Below, one piece after another: positions 16,807 through 24,037 of a stretch of 64,000 nucleotides of DNA. The notes under the pieces were generated by a model. The model saw nothing but the letters and a program-made list of their open reading frames with translations, had not been told where the DNA came from and made no database searches. The stretch comes from Acidobacteriota bacterium. GTDB taxonomy: Bacteria > Acidobacteriota > Blastocatellia > Pyrinomonadales > Pyrinomonadaceae. The stretch's first letter is position 1; each line of letters opens with the position of its first letter. The stretch is taken from assembly GCA_019639155.1 (NCBI GenBank), contig JAHBSJ010000008.1:62001-126000 (forward strand), written 5' to 3'. Made by a program: the position numbers and the translations under genes.

Positions 16807-17261
16807 TCGAACTCACCCAAGACTTTCGAGATATTCTGATCGAACTGACCGACGCCGGCGCGGATTTTGTTTTGGTTGGCGGCTATGCGGTGGGTTTCCA
16901 CGGGCACCAGAGAGCTACAAAAGATATTGATATTTTGATCCAGCCGACAGATGAGAACGCTCGGCGTGTTTTCAACGGTCTTCTCGCCTTCGGTGCACCG
17001 ATGGAGAGTTTGGATGTTACGGAGTCTGATTTGGCCAATTACTCGGGAGTCGTTCAAATCGGTATACCGCCAAACCGGATCGACATCCTTACTCGTATAA
17101 GTGGCGTTACATACGGTGAGATCTCGGAAGAGATAGCTGAGTTCGAACTGGAAGGCCGAACAATAAAAGTTATCGGTCTGAATGCCTTGTTAAAAAATAA
17201 ACTCGCCGCCGCCCGCGACCAGGACCTGCTTGATGTCGAAGCATTGAAGCGGATCCTATAG
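16803..17261 (+). CDS. Nucleotidyltransferase-fold protein (AbiEii/DUF6036-like)
   Basis: The protein has 152 residues. The motif GGYAVGFHGHQRATKDIDIL fits the nucleotidyltransferase signature hG-G-x(9-13)-D-h-D-h, with metal ligands in DID, followed by PNRIDILTRISGV and a C-terminal helix NALLKNKLAAARDQDLLDVE usual in this group. Members transfer nucleotides, often to tRNA or a partner toxin. The TTG at 16803 overlaps the upstream stop and is the family-like start (IELTQDFRDIL). It ends 3 bp from the converging jag gene. Whether it is an integron cassette is unclear because no attC follows. Confidence 0.78.
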   Translation: MIELTQDFRDILIELTDAGADFVLVGGYAVGFHGHQRATKDIDILIQPTDENARRVFNGLLAFGAPMESLDVTESDLANYSGVVQIGIPPNRIDILTRISGVTYGEISEEIAEFELEGRTIKVIGLNALLKNKLAAARDQDLLDVEALKRIL

Positions 17262-17264
17262 GCT

Positions 17265-17714
17265 TTAATGCAGCCGCACCTGCAGCCGGCGGTCGCGGCC
17301 GTCGCCGACGGATTCGGTCAGCAGGTCGTCTTCCTGCTGAAGCGTGAGGTGAATGATCCTGCGTTCGGTGGAGTTTAGAACACCGAAGGTAAAAGGCCGG
17401 CCGCTTTTTCGCACCTGCTCTGCGGCAAAACGTGCCATTGCCAGCAGTTCGGCCTTGCGGGTTTTCCTGAATCCTTCGGCATCAACAATGAATCGATGCG
17501 AGCGGTCGAGTTCGCGGCCGAAAGCCTGAAACAGAATTACCTCGAAAGCATCAAGGAGTTCACCGTTCTCTGCCAGAGCCAAATTGGCATCGCTGCCGGA
17601 AAGGTCTATGTGGCAGCCTTCTTCGGTCCATTCCGATGTCGCGACAAGGTCAAAACCCATACCCGACGTTAGTTCGTTCAGGAATTCAGTTGCCTTGCTA
17701 CAGATCTCGCTCAT
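17265..17714 (-). CDS. jag: Jag/KhpB-like KH-R3H RNA-binding protein
   Basis: The protein has 149 residues. The central KH-like region (ENGELLDAFEVILFQAFGRE) replaces the GxxG loop of standard Jag with AENG. It is followed by the DAEGFRKTRKAELLAMA linker and a C-terminal R3H domain (STERRIIHLTL, then SVGDGRDRRLQV). It lacks the N-terminal Jag domain of Firmicutes. Jag binds RNA and associates with YidC. It lies 28 bp after yidC in the usual operon. Downstream would normally come mnmE; instead the integron region converges on its stop codon. Confidence 0.88.
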   Translation of the reverse strand: MSEICSKATEFLNELTSGMGFDLVATSEWTEEGCHIDLSGSDANLALAENGELLDAFEVILFQAFGRELDRSHRFIVDAEGFRKTRKAELLAMARFAAEQVRKSGRPFTFGVLNSTERRIIHLTLQQEDDLLTESVGDGRDRRLQVRLH

Positions 17715-17742
17715 TCTATCTATTCCTCTGCTTACTACGATT

Positions 17743-19653
17743 CTATGCCGGTTTTGCCTTCACCTTCTTAGCGCCGGCCGGAACCGCGCTGACGACCTGA
17801 GTTCCCGGCGGGTCGTCCGACCTATTCATCCGGTTGATGATCATCTGCTGGCCAAAGCTAACGATATTACCCGTGAACCAGTAAAGCAACAAGCCCGAAG
17901 GTGCCGCCCACAATACCCACAACATCATAGCCGGCATAAAATAAGTCATCATTTTTTGTTGCATCTGCTGTTCCGGCGTGACCGCGGCACCGGTCGGCGT
18001 GAACTTCATGGCCAGCACCATCGATGCGGCGAACGCAAATTCGAGTATATGCCACGGATCGGCGGCGGACAGATCCGGCAGCCACAGGAAAGACGCCTGC
18101 CGAGCCTCGAGCGATACGGTGACGGCGGTGTAAAACGCTATCAGCAGCGGGAACTGGAGCAGCATCGGCAGACAGCCGCCAAGCGGAAGCGCATCTTTGG
18201 TGAGCTTGAGCTGTTCCATCTGCAGCTCGCGCATACGCGGATCGTCGTTCGGGATGCCTTTCTTCTGCATCGCCTTCAGACGCTCCTGAAGCTCCTTCAT
18301 TTTCGGCGCGTTCGACGCAGCTTTTTTGAAGGATTTCGACTGCTTCCAACGCAGCGGGAACAGCAGTGAATAGAACAGGAACGTGAAAACGACGATCGCG
18401 ACGCCGTAATTGAGCGTCAGCGTGTTAAAGAAATTCAGCGCATACAGGATCGGGATCGAGAGCGGCTTTGTCATCCAACGCAGCCAACGATAGTTGCTGA
18501 AATTGATCAGATTGACTATCTCGAGCTCTCGCCCCGCACGTGCGGACATCTGCTCGTCGAGCTCACGCAGCAGGAAATAATCCTTTGCGCCCGTAAAGAT
18601 CTGCATCGGCGAACCGTCCGCCTGAATGGGCAGATGCACGGTCACGAGATGCCGTTTTTCGCTGGTTTTCGCACTGCGGAGTATCCATTGAAAGATACTT
18701 TCGAAATAAGGCTGCGTCTCTACCTCGTAACGTGTCGCCTTGTATTCCACGCCCTGCACCGGAGCCGCCGGCACGGCGATCATCGCGAAATACGCATCGC
18801 CCACGCCGGCCCAGCTTACCTGGCCTTTGTCCGCGAGAGTCGCCTGTTCGTTAGCGTCATAGGTAAAGCTGTAATTGCCCTGATGACGGAAAATGTCGCC
18901 GTCGATCGCGGCTATGGATTCCGACTCGATGTTGTAAAAAGTGTGGTGATTTATGGCGTGGTCGCCGATGCTGGCTCCGATCAGCAGCTTGGTGTTCGGC
19001 ATCGTCTCGCCGTTCTTTTTCACCTTGACGGCGAGGTCCGCGACATAGCTGTCAGCTTTGAATACAAATGTCTTTTCTGCCTCGATGCCGCCTGCACCGC
19101 GGAGCGTGAACTTCACCTCGCGTTCTTCTCCTGGGTTCAGCGTGACGTTCTCATCAGAAACCGAGATCTCATAATTTCGATCGTTCAGCAGCGCGTCGGC
19201 AGCAGCGTCGCCCGTTGATAAACGGAAAGGGATCTCACGCGGGCTGCTGGCGAGTGCCTGTTGCGAGATCAGCTGCAGCGGCTTTTCGTTGTCGGGGGTC
19301 GAACCATCGGCAAATATCGGAAATTCCGCCTTTGGCGACTTATTCTTCCTGATTATCCAGCTTGTCGCCAGTGCGCCTTTTGAATCGAATGTGACCTCAT
19401 ACAGCGGCGAGCTGATGGTGATATTTCGTGCGGGCAGCGTGTCGGGTTCGACCTCTGCGGTCTCAACAGGCGGCGTCGGCGACGGGGCTTCGGTTGGAGC
19501 GGGCTGAGTTGCGGCGGTGTTGGCCGCTGTATTCGTGTTATCGGGCGGGATCGGTTTGGGAGCGAAAAAATAAGACCAGATGAAAAGTACCGCCATCGAT
19601 AAAATGGCAGCAAGCAGGAAACGCGATTGATTCCCTTGATTTTTTTCTTCCAT
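17743..19653 (-). CDS. yidC: Membrane protein insertase YidC
   Basis: The protein has 636 residues, the long Gram-negative type. An N-terminal helix (residues 9-26), a Pro/Thr/Ala-rich linker (about 35-70) and a large periplasmic P1 beta domain (about 75-400) precede the conserved 5-helix core with FYSLLFPLRWKQSKSFKKA and GGCLPMLLQFPLLIAFY. A positively charged tail follows. YidC inserts proteins into the inner membrane alone or with SecYEG. Its ATG overlaps the yidD stop by one base, so translation is probably coupled. Confidence 0.97.
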   Translation of the reverse strand: MEEKNQGNQSRFLLAAILSMAVLFIWSYFFAPKPIPPDNTNTAANTAATQPAPTEAPSPTPPVETAEVEPDTLPARNITISSPLYEVTFDSKGALATSWIIRKNKSPKAEFPIFADGSTPDNEKPLQLISQQALASSPREIPFRLSTGDAAADALLNDRNYEISVSDENVTLNPGEEREVKFTLRGAGGIEAEKTFVFKADSYVADLAVKVKKNGETMPNTKLLIGASIGDHAINHHTFYNIESESIAAIDGDIFRHQGNYSFTYDANEQATLADKGQVSWAGVGDAYFAMIAVPAAPVQGVEYKATRYEVETQPYFESIFQWILRSAKTSEKRHLVTVHLPIQADGSPMQIFTGAKDYFLLRELDEQMSARAGRELEIVNLINFSNYRWLRWMTKPLSIPILYALNFFNTLTLNYGVAIVVFTFLFYSLLFPLRWKQSKSFKKAASNAPKMKELQERLKAMQKKGIPNDDPRMRELQMEQLKLTKDALPLGGCLPMLLQFPLLIAFYTAVTVSLEARQASFLWLPDLSAADPWHILEFAFAASMVLAMKFTPTGAAVTPEQQMQQKMMTYFMPAMMLWVLWAAPSGLLLYWFTGNIVSFGQQMIINRMNRSDDPPGTQVVSAVPAGAKKVKAKPA

Positions 19654-19862
19654 TACTTGACCGGGTCGTGCCCGCCCTCACAAAAAGGCTGACATCTCAA
19701 GATACGTTTCACGCCCATCCAGGTTCCTTTCAGAGCACCGTATTTTTCGACAGCCTGCCGCGTGTATTCCGAACACGTCGGTTCAAATCGACACGCCGCT
19801 GGCAGGAACGGCGAAACGGCCGCCTTGTAAAACCCGAGTATGTCGATCACAAGAAATTTCAT
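19653..19862 (-). CDS. yidD: Membrane protein insertion efficiency factor YidD
   Basis: The protein has 69 residues. The conserved core YKAAVSPFLPAACRFEPTCSEYTRQAVEKYG and the ending LRCQPFCEGGHDPV are diagnostic of YidD. It is a small amphipathic membrane-associated protein that assists YidC. It sits between rnpA and yidC, as in most bacteria. The 102-bp gap before it contains a CACAGAG-type repeat (19873-19893). Confidence 0.96.
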   Translation of the reverse strand: MKFLVIDILGFYKAAVSPFLPAACRFEPTCSEYTRQAVEKYGALKGTWMGVKRILRCQPFCEGGHDPVK

Positions 19863-19964
19863 TTACCCTATAGCCACAGAGAACACAGAGGACATTGAGA
19901 AATTGGAAAGCAGTTATCTCAAGTTCGGCCGAAACACGGCATTCCAAAACCAAAAGCCAAAAAC

Positions 19965-20498
19965 CTAACTCTCGGAGTTCTCTGTGAACTCGGCGACCAA
20001 GCTTCCAACTATTTCCCGAAACTCGGCCAGCGGCTTTTCCAGCTTTGCAAAGGTCACGCTGCGGCGGGCGTTCAGCACCCAATCGTACTTCCGCGTCCAT
20101 TTTTCAAGTTCCGGCCGCGACAATCTGAAACATTCACGAAGCAGGCGTTTCGCACGATTGCGGTCGTGGGCCTTGCCAATAGCTTTCTTCGTGGCCGTCA
20201 CCCCGACGCGATGCAGCGGCCCTTTCGCGGGCAAAATAAAGACCGTCATAAAACGGCCTTCGATACGCTTGCCCTGTTCATAGACCCGCAGAAACTCGGC
20301 GCGTTTACGCAGCCGAGCCTCTTTAGGCAGGCCAAAATCTAATAGTGCTGAACCGTTAATCTCTTGCGTCCCTTCGCTCGGCGGCGTTTGAGCACCGCGC
20401 GACCGTTCTTTGTCGCCATGCGTGCGCGAAAACCGTGCTTTTTGGCGCGCCTTCTGTTGTTCGGTTGAAACGTTCTCTTCGGCATATCTGCTCTCCAT
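19965..20498 (-). CDS. rnpA: Ribonuclease P protein component, N-terminally extended over rpmH
   Basis: The protein would have 177 residues. The normal RnpA core starts near residue 57 ([17 protein letters not shown]) and has the signature [20 protein letters not shown]. RnpA binds RNase P RNA to mature tRNA 5' ends. Going upstream from the core in frame there is no ATG, GTG or TTG until the ATG at 20498, which is 13 nt before the rpmH ATG; the whole rpmH gene is therefore nested in another frame. The extension is basic and Gln/Arg-rich. This arrangement is known from Thermus. A non-canonical start (CTG, ATT) after rpmH is the alternative. Confidence 0.85.
   Translation of the reverse strand: MESRYAEENVSTEQQKARQKARFSRTHGDKERSRGAQTPPSEGTQEINGSALLDFGLPKEARLRKRAEFLRVYEQGKRIEGRFMTVFILPAKGPLHRVGVTATKKAIGKAHDRNRAKRLLRECFRLSRPELEKWTRKYDWVLNARRSVTFAKLEKPLAEFREIVGSLVAEFTENSES
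20339..20485 (-). CDS. rpmH: 50S ribosomal protein L34
   Basis: The protein has 48 residues and matches L34 throughout ([18 protein letters not shown], then [18 protein letters not shown], ending LTVQHY). The ATG at 20485 has a GGAGAG ribosome site 7 nt upstream. It is the first conventional gene of the rpmH-rnpA-yidD-yidC-jag operon and lies entirely inside the extended rnpA frame, sharing its initiation region. Confidence 0.97.
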   Translation of the reverse strand: MPKRTFQPNNRRRAKKHGFRARMATKNGRAVLKRRRAKGRKRLTVQHY

Positions 20499-20574
20499 TA
20501 GCTTCACTTCGTGAAGTGAAAACTTAGAGTTTACGCGCCAAAAGACGCGATTGTCAAAGGAAATCACGGTCAGT

Positions 20575-20760
20575 TAAGCCGCAGAGAGCACGGAGGAATG
20601 GTTCTTGGCTTTTTGGTCTTGGGTATTAGAGTTTCGAATTTCGGATTTCGGCTTTTGAATTTCGGCTTCCGGCTTTTGGTCTTAGGTTTTTGGTTTTAGG
20701 TTTCTGAATTCCGAATTTAGAATTTCGACTTTCGGCTTCTGACTTCCGGCTTCTGACTTC
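20575..20760. repeat. CACAGAG-type repeat followed by TTTTGG/TTTCGGCTTC simple repeats
   Basis: CCGCAGAGAGCACGGAGGAA (20578-20597) is followed by about 160 bp of short T-rich repeats (variants of TTTTGGTTTTAGG, AATTTCGG and CTTCTGACTTC). The same succession recurs at 21447-21638. Apparent frames here are repeat artefacts. No promoter or gene is seen. Confidence 0.7.
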
Positions 20761-20783
20761 TATTGCTCTGCAACAGATCCCAA

Positions 20784-20896
20784 TTGACCATTTCGCGAAA
20801 AGTTTTGACCGGGAAAGCCGACTTTTTTGACCAAAAAGCGAAATGTTTTGACCCAAAAACAGCACGTTTTTGACCAAAAGCTGCACCGTTTTTACC
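20784..20896 (+). repeat. Six phased T-tract/GACC iterons
   Basis: TTGACC, TTTTGACC, TTTTTTGACC, TTTTGACC, TTTTTGACC and TTTTTACC end at 20789, 20810, 20832, 20853, 20874 and 20896: steps of 21, 22, 21, 21 and 22 bp, two helical turns. Most copies are flanked by A-runs on the right. The array lies 150 bp upstream of the gene at 21039, and about 6 kb from dnaA. It could be a multi-site operator or an intrinsically bent element. Confidence 0.7.
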
Positions 20897-21003
20897 GGTT
20901 CCGCCGGCTATGCGATCCACAGCATCAACAAAAGCGCGCACCGCGATCACGCAAAAACATCACAGCCAAGCATCACCATACGCACCAGCCATATGTTTCA
21001 CAG

Positions 21004-21032
21004 TTGACACATATTGCTATTTATGCTACGGT
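21004..21032 (+). promoter_or_regulatory. Sigma-70 promoter with extended -10; start at the ATG
   Basis: TTGACA (21004-21009), 17 bp, then TGC-TACGGT (-10 at 21027-21032). The predicted transcript start, seven bases on, is 21039, the A of the ATG, so the message may be leaderless; no ribosome site is present. Confidence 0.55.
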
Positions 21033-21038
21033 CGTTTT

Positions 21039-21446
21039 ATGAAACGGGAATGGAAAGAGCTCTCTCGCGGGGACACTCGTGCGCAGTGGGCGGGTATGTA
21101 TGTAACGATGAACAAGCTGGGGACGATCGTTATGAACAAGGCGGCGTATGAAAGGCTCGACGAACCGCAGGCGGTGAATATATTGTACGACGCCGCGAAT
21201 TGTACGATCGGCCTGCGGGCGACGGGGCGGAACATGCGAAATGCATATCCGGTCGGCAGATCCGGCAGACACGGCGGAAGGCGAATTCCCGCGTATCGCG
21301 TGATCACGGAATGCGGCGTTGTTGTAAAAGACACGATAGAATTCACCGACCCCGAGATAGACACTGACGGCGTCCTGATCCTGAACCTCCGCACCGCAAA
21401 GGTGTCGAATCGCGCATTGAACCACCCAAAGCGAAAGAGGAATTGA
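21039..21446 (+). CDS. Hypothetical protein, possibly leaderless
   Basis: The protein has 135 residues, basic at the C-terminus (ending NHPKRKRN). It has no signal peptide or membrane helix. Segments such as TMNKLGTIVMNKAAYERL and YDAANCTIGLRATG suggest a small alpha/beta domain in which a nucleic-acid contact could occur, but I do not recognise the family. The ATG at 21039 has no ribosome site and coincides with the predicted transcription start. Iterons lie upstream and CACAGAG-type repeats on both sides. It is set apart from its housekeeping neighbours. Confidence 0.7.
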   Translation: MKREWKELSRGDTRAQWAGMYVTMNKLGTIVMNKAAYERLDEPQAVNILYDAANCTIGLRATGRNMRNAYPVGRSGRHGGRRIPAYRVITECGVVVKDTIEFTDPEIDTDGVLILNLRTAKVSNRALNHPKRKRN

Positions 21447-21638
21447 CCACAGAGAGCACGGAGAACACGGAGGGAAGGTATTTGGTTTTAGGTCTTTGAT
21501 CTTTGGTTTTTGGTTTTTGGTTTTTGGTTTTTGAATTTCGAATTTTGAATTTCGGCTTCTGTCTTCTGCCTTCTGTCTTCTGCCCTCTGTCTTCTGTCTT
21601 CTGTCTACTTCCTTCTGTTACCCTGTGTTCTCTGTGGC
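21447..21638. repeat. Inverted CACAGAG repeats enclosing T-rich simple repeats
   Basis: The left arm CCACAGAGAGCACGGAGAAC (from 21447) and the right arm CCCTGTGTTCTCTGTGGC (21621-21638) are inverted. Between them lie TTTTTGG repeats, AATTTCGAATTTTG, and CTTCTGTCTTCTGCC repeats. The right arm runs into the 3' end of purN and encodes its last residues. Confidence 0.75.
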
Positions 21639-22196
21639 TAATACGATCTTTTTAACGGCTTCGATATAGGTCGGGTGTTCCTGTTCGAGTATGCGGGCGG
21701 CAAGCGTTTCGGGTGTGTCGTCGGGCAGGACGGGAACTTCCCGCTGGAGAATTATCGGCCCGTGATCGAGCAGCTCATCGACGAAATGCACCGTGCAGCC
21801 CGATCGGGTTTCGCCCGCGGCAATGACACGCTCGTGAACATGCAGCCCCGGATACGCGGGCAGCAAACTCGGGTGAATATTAACGATGCGGCCGGGAAAT
21901 GCCTGAACGAATAGCGGCGACAGCAGCCGCATATAGCCGGCGAGACAAACCAACTCAACGCCGCGTTCTCTCAACACCGCCACGATCTCAGCATCGTGTT
22001 CCTCACGCGTACGGCCTTTGCGTTCGATCGCAAATGCCTCAATGCCGCGTTCCTTCGCCCTATCAAGGCCGCTCGCATCCGCATTGTCGCTGATCACCAC
22101 GGCAACTTCCGACGCCGGTATCTCACCGCTTTTTACAGCATCGACCAACGCCACCATATTCGACCCGCGGCCTGAGATGAGTATTCCTATTTTCAT
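21618..22196 (-). CDS. purN: Phosphoribosylglycinamide formyltransferase (10-formyl-THF type)
   Basis: The protein has 192 residues. It shows the phosphate loop GRGSN near the N-terminus, the folate/catalytic segment GRIVNIHPSLLPAYPGLH with the catalytic Asn-His pair, and the catalytic Asp region FVDELLDHGPII. It transfers a formyl group to GAR, step three of purine synthesis, in the cytoplasm. The C-terminal ATENTG is read from a CACAGAG repeat rather than family sequence. purM lies upstream in the same direction, but an antisense toxin-antitoxin module separates the two. Confidence 0.96.
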   Translation of the reverse strand: MKIGILISGRGSNMVALVDAVKSGEIPASEVAVVISDNADASGLDRAKERGIEAFAIERKGRTREEHDAEIVAVLRERGVELVCLAGYMRLLSPLFVQAFPGRIVNIHPSLLPAYPGLHVHERVIAAGETRSGCTVHFVDELLDHGPIILQREVPVLPDDTPETLAARILEQEHPTYIEAVKKIVLATENTG

Positions 22197-22233
22197 TGAC
22201 TATGGACTGATTCTACGTACAATATAATTGTAC
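22196..22233 (+). promoter_or_regulatory. Promoter and operator of the YefM/YoeB-like module
   Basis: GTACAAT-ATA-ATTGTAC (22217-22233) is a perfect 7-bp-arm palindrome with a TGTACA core just after it, the core motif of YefM-YoeB operators. It overlaps possible -10 boxes TACAAT (22218-22223) and TATAAT (22223-22228); TTGACT at 22196-22201 gives a 16-bp spacer to the first. Autorepression by the antitoxin is expected. Confidence 0.62.
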
Positions 22234-22249
22234 AACTAGCGGAGGCTAT

Positions 22250-22543
22250 ATGTCATTAGAAGTAAGCTATAGCGAAGCACGAAACAACCTCGCGTCGCTT
22301 TTGGATCAGGTAACCGAAGACAGTGAAGTCGTCGTCATCAAGCGCCGCGGCCGCTCAGCCGTTGCAATGATCGACGCTGACGAATTAGCCAGTCTGCTGG
22401 AGACAGACTATTTGTTTCGGTCCCCGAAAAATGCAGCTCGGCTAAACAAAGCCATAGAGCAAACGATCGCAGGAAAAGGTGAAAAGATCTCGATCGAGGA
22501 GCTTCGGAAGAAATTTGGTGCAGAAAAACGAAAAGCCAAATAA
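22250..22543 (+). CDS. Antitoxin of the Phd/YefM family
   Basis: The protein has 97 residues. The N-terminal domain (VSYSEARNNLASLLDQVTEDSEVVVIKRRGRSAVAMI) is the Phd/YefM DNA-binding fold, and the C-terminal part (LNKAIEQTIAGKGEKISIEELRKKFG) is the expected toxin-wrapping tail. It neutralises the YoeB-type toxin and represses its own promoter through the TGTACA palindrome upstream. ATG 22250 has GGAGG 4 nt before it. The toxin gene overlaps its 3' end. Confidence 0.94.
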   Translation: MSLEVSYSEARNNLASLLDQVTEDSEVVVIKRRGRSAVAMIDADELASLLETDYLFRSPKNAARLNKAIEQTIAGKGEKISIEELRKKFGAEKRKAK

Positions 22544-22802
22544 AAATCGCGATGCGGTTTTTCAGCAGCAGTTCCTGGATGACCTCCGTTACTGGGCTCA
22601 CCAGGATCGAAAGCTGATGATCAAGCTGCTGGATATCGTCGAGGCAGTAATTCGCGATCCTTTTGAAGGCATCGGGAAACCGGAACCGCTGCGGCACAAA
22701 CAAGCGGGAGTATGGTCGCGGCGATTAAACAAAGAACATCGAGTTGTTTACATGGTTATGGATGACCGTATCTCGTTTCTGCAGGCTAGGTATCATTACT
22801 AG
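22518..22802 (+). CDS. Toxin of the YoeB family (ribosome-dependent mRNA endonuclease)
   Basis: The protein has 94 residues. PFEGIGKPEPLRHKQAGVWSRRLNKEHRVVY and the ending ARYHY match YoeB, keeping the catalytic Glu (PEP), Arg (SRR) and C-terminal His-Tyr. It cleaves mRNA on the ribosome. The GTG at 22518, inside the antitoxin 3' end and 6 nt after GGAAG, gives the family length; a GTG at 22479 would add 13 atypical residues. The pair sits antisense between purM and purN. Confidence 0.93.
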   Translation: MQKNEKPNKNRDAVFQQQFLDDLRYWAHQDRKLMIKLLDIVEAVIRDPFEGIGKPEPLRHKQAGVWSRRLNKEHRVVYMVMDDRISFLQARYHY

Positions 22803-22867
22803 CATCTTAGCGAACACAAATCGGGCTCTAGCGTTGACGCCACCATAACTTCCCGACTAATTAAACC

Positions 22868-23920
22868 TCAAGAAAATGATACGCTCATATCCCCTTCCAT
22901 AACTGTTCCGATCTCTACAGCGTCTATAATGTGCTCCTTTACAACCTCGCTAGCTCCGGGAGCGACGATCAACACCATCCCGATGCCCATGTTGAAGGTG
23001 CGGAACATCTCGTGGTCGGAGACGTTGCCGAGGCGTTGCATCATGCCGAAAATTGCCGGTTCGGTCCACGAGCCGCGGTTGATCTCGACAGAGACGCCTT
23101 CGGGCAGGATACGGGGAATGTTTTCGAGAAATCCGCCGCCTGTAATGTGCGCGAGGCCTTTGATGACTGGAACGCGGACATCCGTGTCCGAATATTTTAC
23201 GCCCTCGAACAGCGGGCCGATCTGCGGCAAGAACGATGAATGCGTAGCGAGCAGTGCTTCGCCGACCGTTGTGCCGAGTTCATCGACAAATGTATCTACT
23301 TTGTAATTACCGACCTCGAAAAAGAGCTTGCGTGCGAGCGAATATCCGTTGGTTTGCAGGCCCGTTGACGGCAAACCAAGCACAACATCGCCCGGTGCGA
23401 TCGATTTGCCGTCGATGACGTTCTTTTTATCGACAACGCCGACGATAAATCCGGCGAGATCGTATTCACCCGGCGGATAAAAATCAGGCATTTCGGCCGT
23501 TTCGCCGCCGAGCAGGACGCAGCCGTTCTCGCGGCAGGCGCGTGCCATGCCTTCGACCACGGACGCGGTAACGTCGGGCTCGAGTTTTCCCGTGGCAAAA
23601 TAATCAAGAAAAAACAGCGGCCGCGCTCCCTGAACGAGAATATCGTTGACGCAGTGATTTACCAGGTCAGCGCCGACCGTGTTGTGGATGCCGGTCTCGA
23701 AAGCAAGCTTCAGTTTCGTCCCGACGCCGTCCGCCGACGCCACGAGGATCGGTTCCGCCATGTCGGGAAACATCGCAGAAAACATCCCGCCAAAGCTGCC
23801 TATTTCCGTGAGCGTGCGTTCATTGAATGTCGATCTTGCATACTCACGGATCTTTGCGACCGCGATATTTGCATTGTCTATTGAAACGCCCGCGTCGGCG
23901 TATGAGATGGATGTCGCCAT
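22868..23920 (-). CDS. purM: Phosphoribosylformylglycinamidine cyclo-ligase (AIR synthetase)
   Basis: The protein has 350 residues, full family length. It contains ISYADAGVSIDNAN at the N-terminus, SADGVGTKLKLAF, GADLVNHCVNDILVQGARPLFFLDYFA, LLGGETAEMPDFY and the C-terminal HITGGGFLENIPRILPEGV, all PurM hallmarks. It closes the imidazole ring in step five of purine synthesis. The ATG at 23920 gives the conserved N-terminus. In many genomes purN follows directly; here about 670 bp with a divergent toxin-antitoxin module intervenes. Confidence 0.97.
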   Translation of the reverse strand: MATSISYADAGVSIDNANIAVAKIREYARSTFNERTLTEIGSFGGMFSAMFPDMAEPILVASADGVGTKLKLAFETGIHNTVGADLVNHCVNDILVQGARPLFFLDYFATGKLEPDVTASVVEGMARACRENGCVLLGGETAEMPDFYPPGEYDLAGFIVGVVDKKNVIDGKSIAPGDVVLGLPSTGLQTNGYSLARKLFFEVGNYKVDTFVDELGTTVGEALLATHSSFLPQIGPLFEGVKYSDTDVRVPVIKGLAHITGGGFLENIPRILPEGVSVEINRGSWTEPAIFGMMQRLGNVSDHEMFRTFNMGIGMVLIVAPGASEVVKEHIIDAVEIGTVMEGDMSVSFS

Positions 23921-24037
23921 AAGGCGTTAATTATATTCCGTTGGCAGGCGCGATGCGAATACCCTGACCGAGCAAACGTGTGGTATTTTTTACTAAACAT
24001 TGCGAACCTGCATACCATTGCTGTCAAATAAAAGGAT

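Noticed and set aside
20784..20896. CRISPR array
   Set aside because: Six short motifs at 21-22 bp are too short for repeat plus spacer, and no cas genes are present.
20626..20950. Two minus-strand frames across the repeat and iteron region
   Set aside because: They are made of simple repeats; heptad-like pattern follows from the 21-bp iteron pitch.
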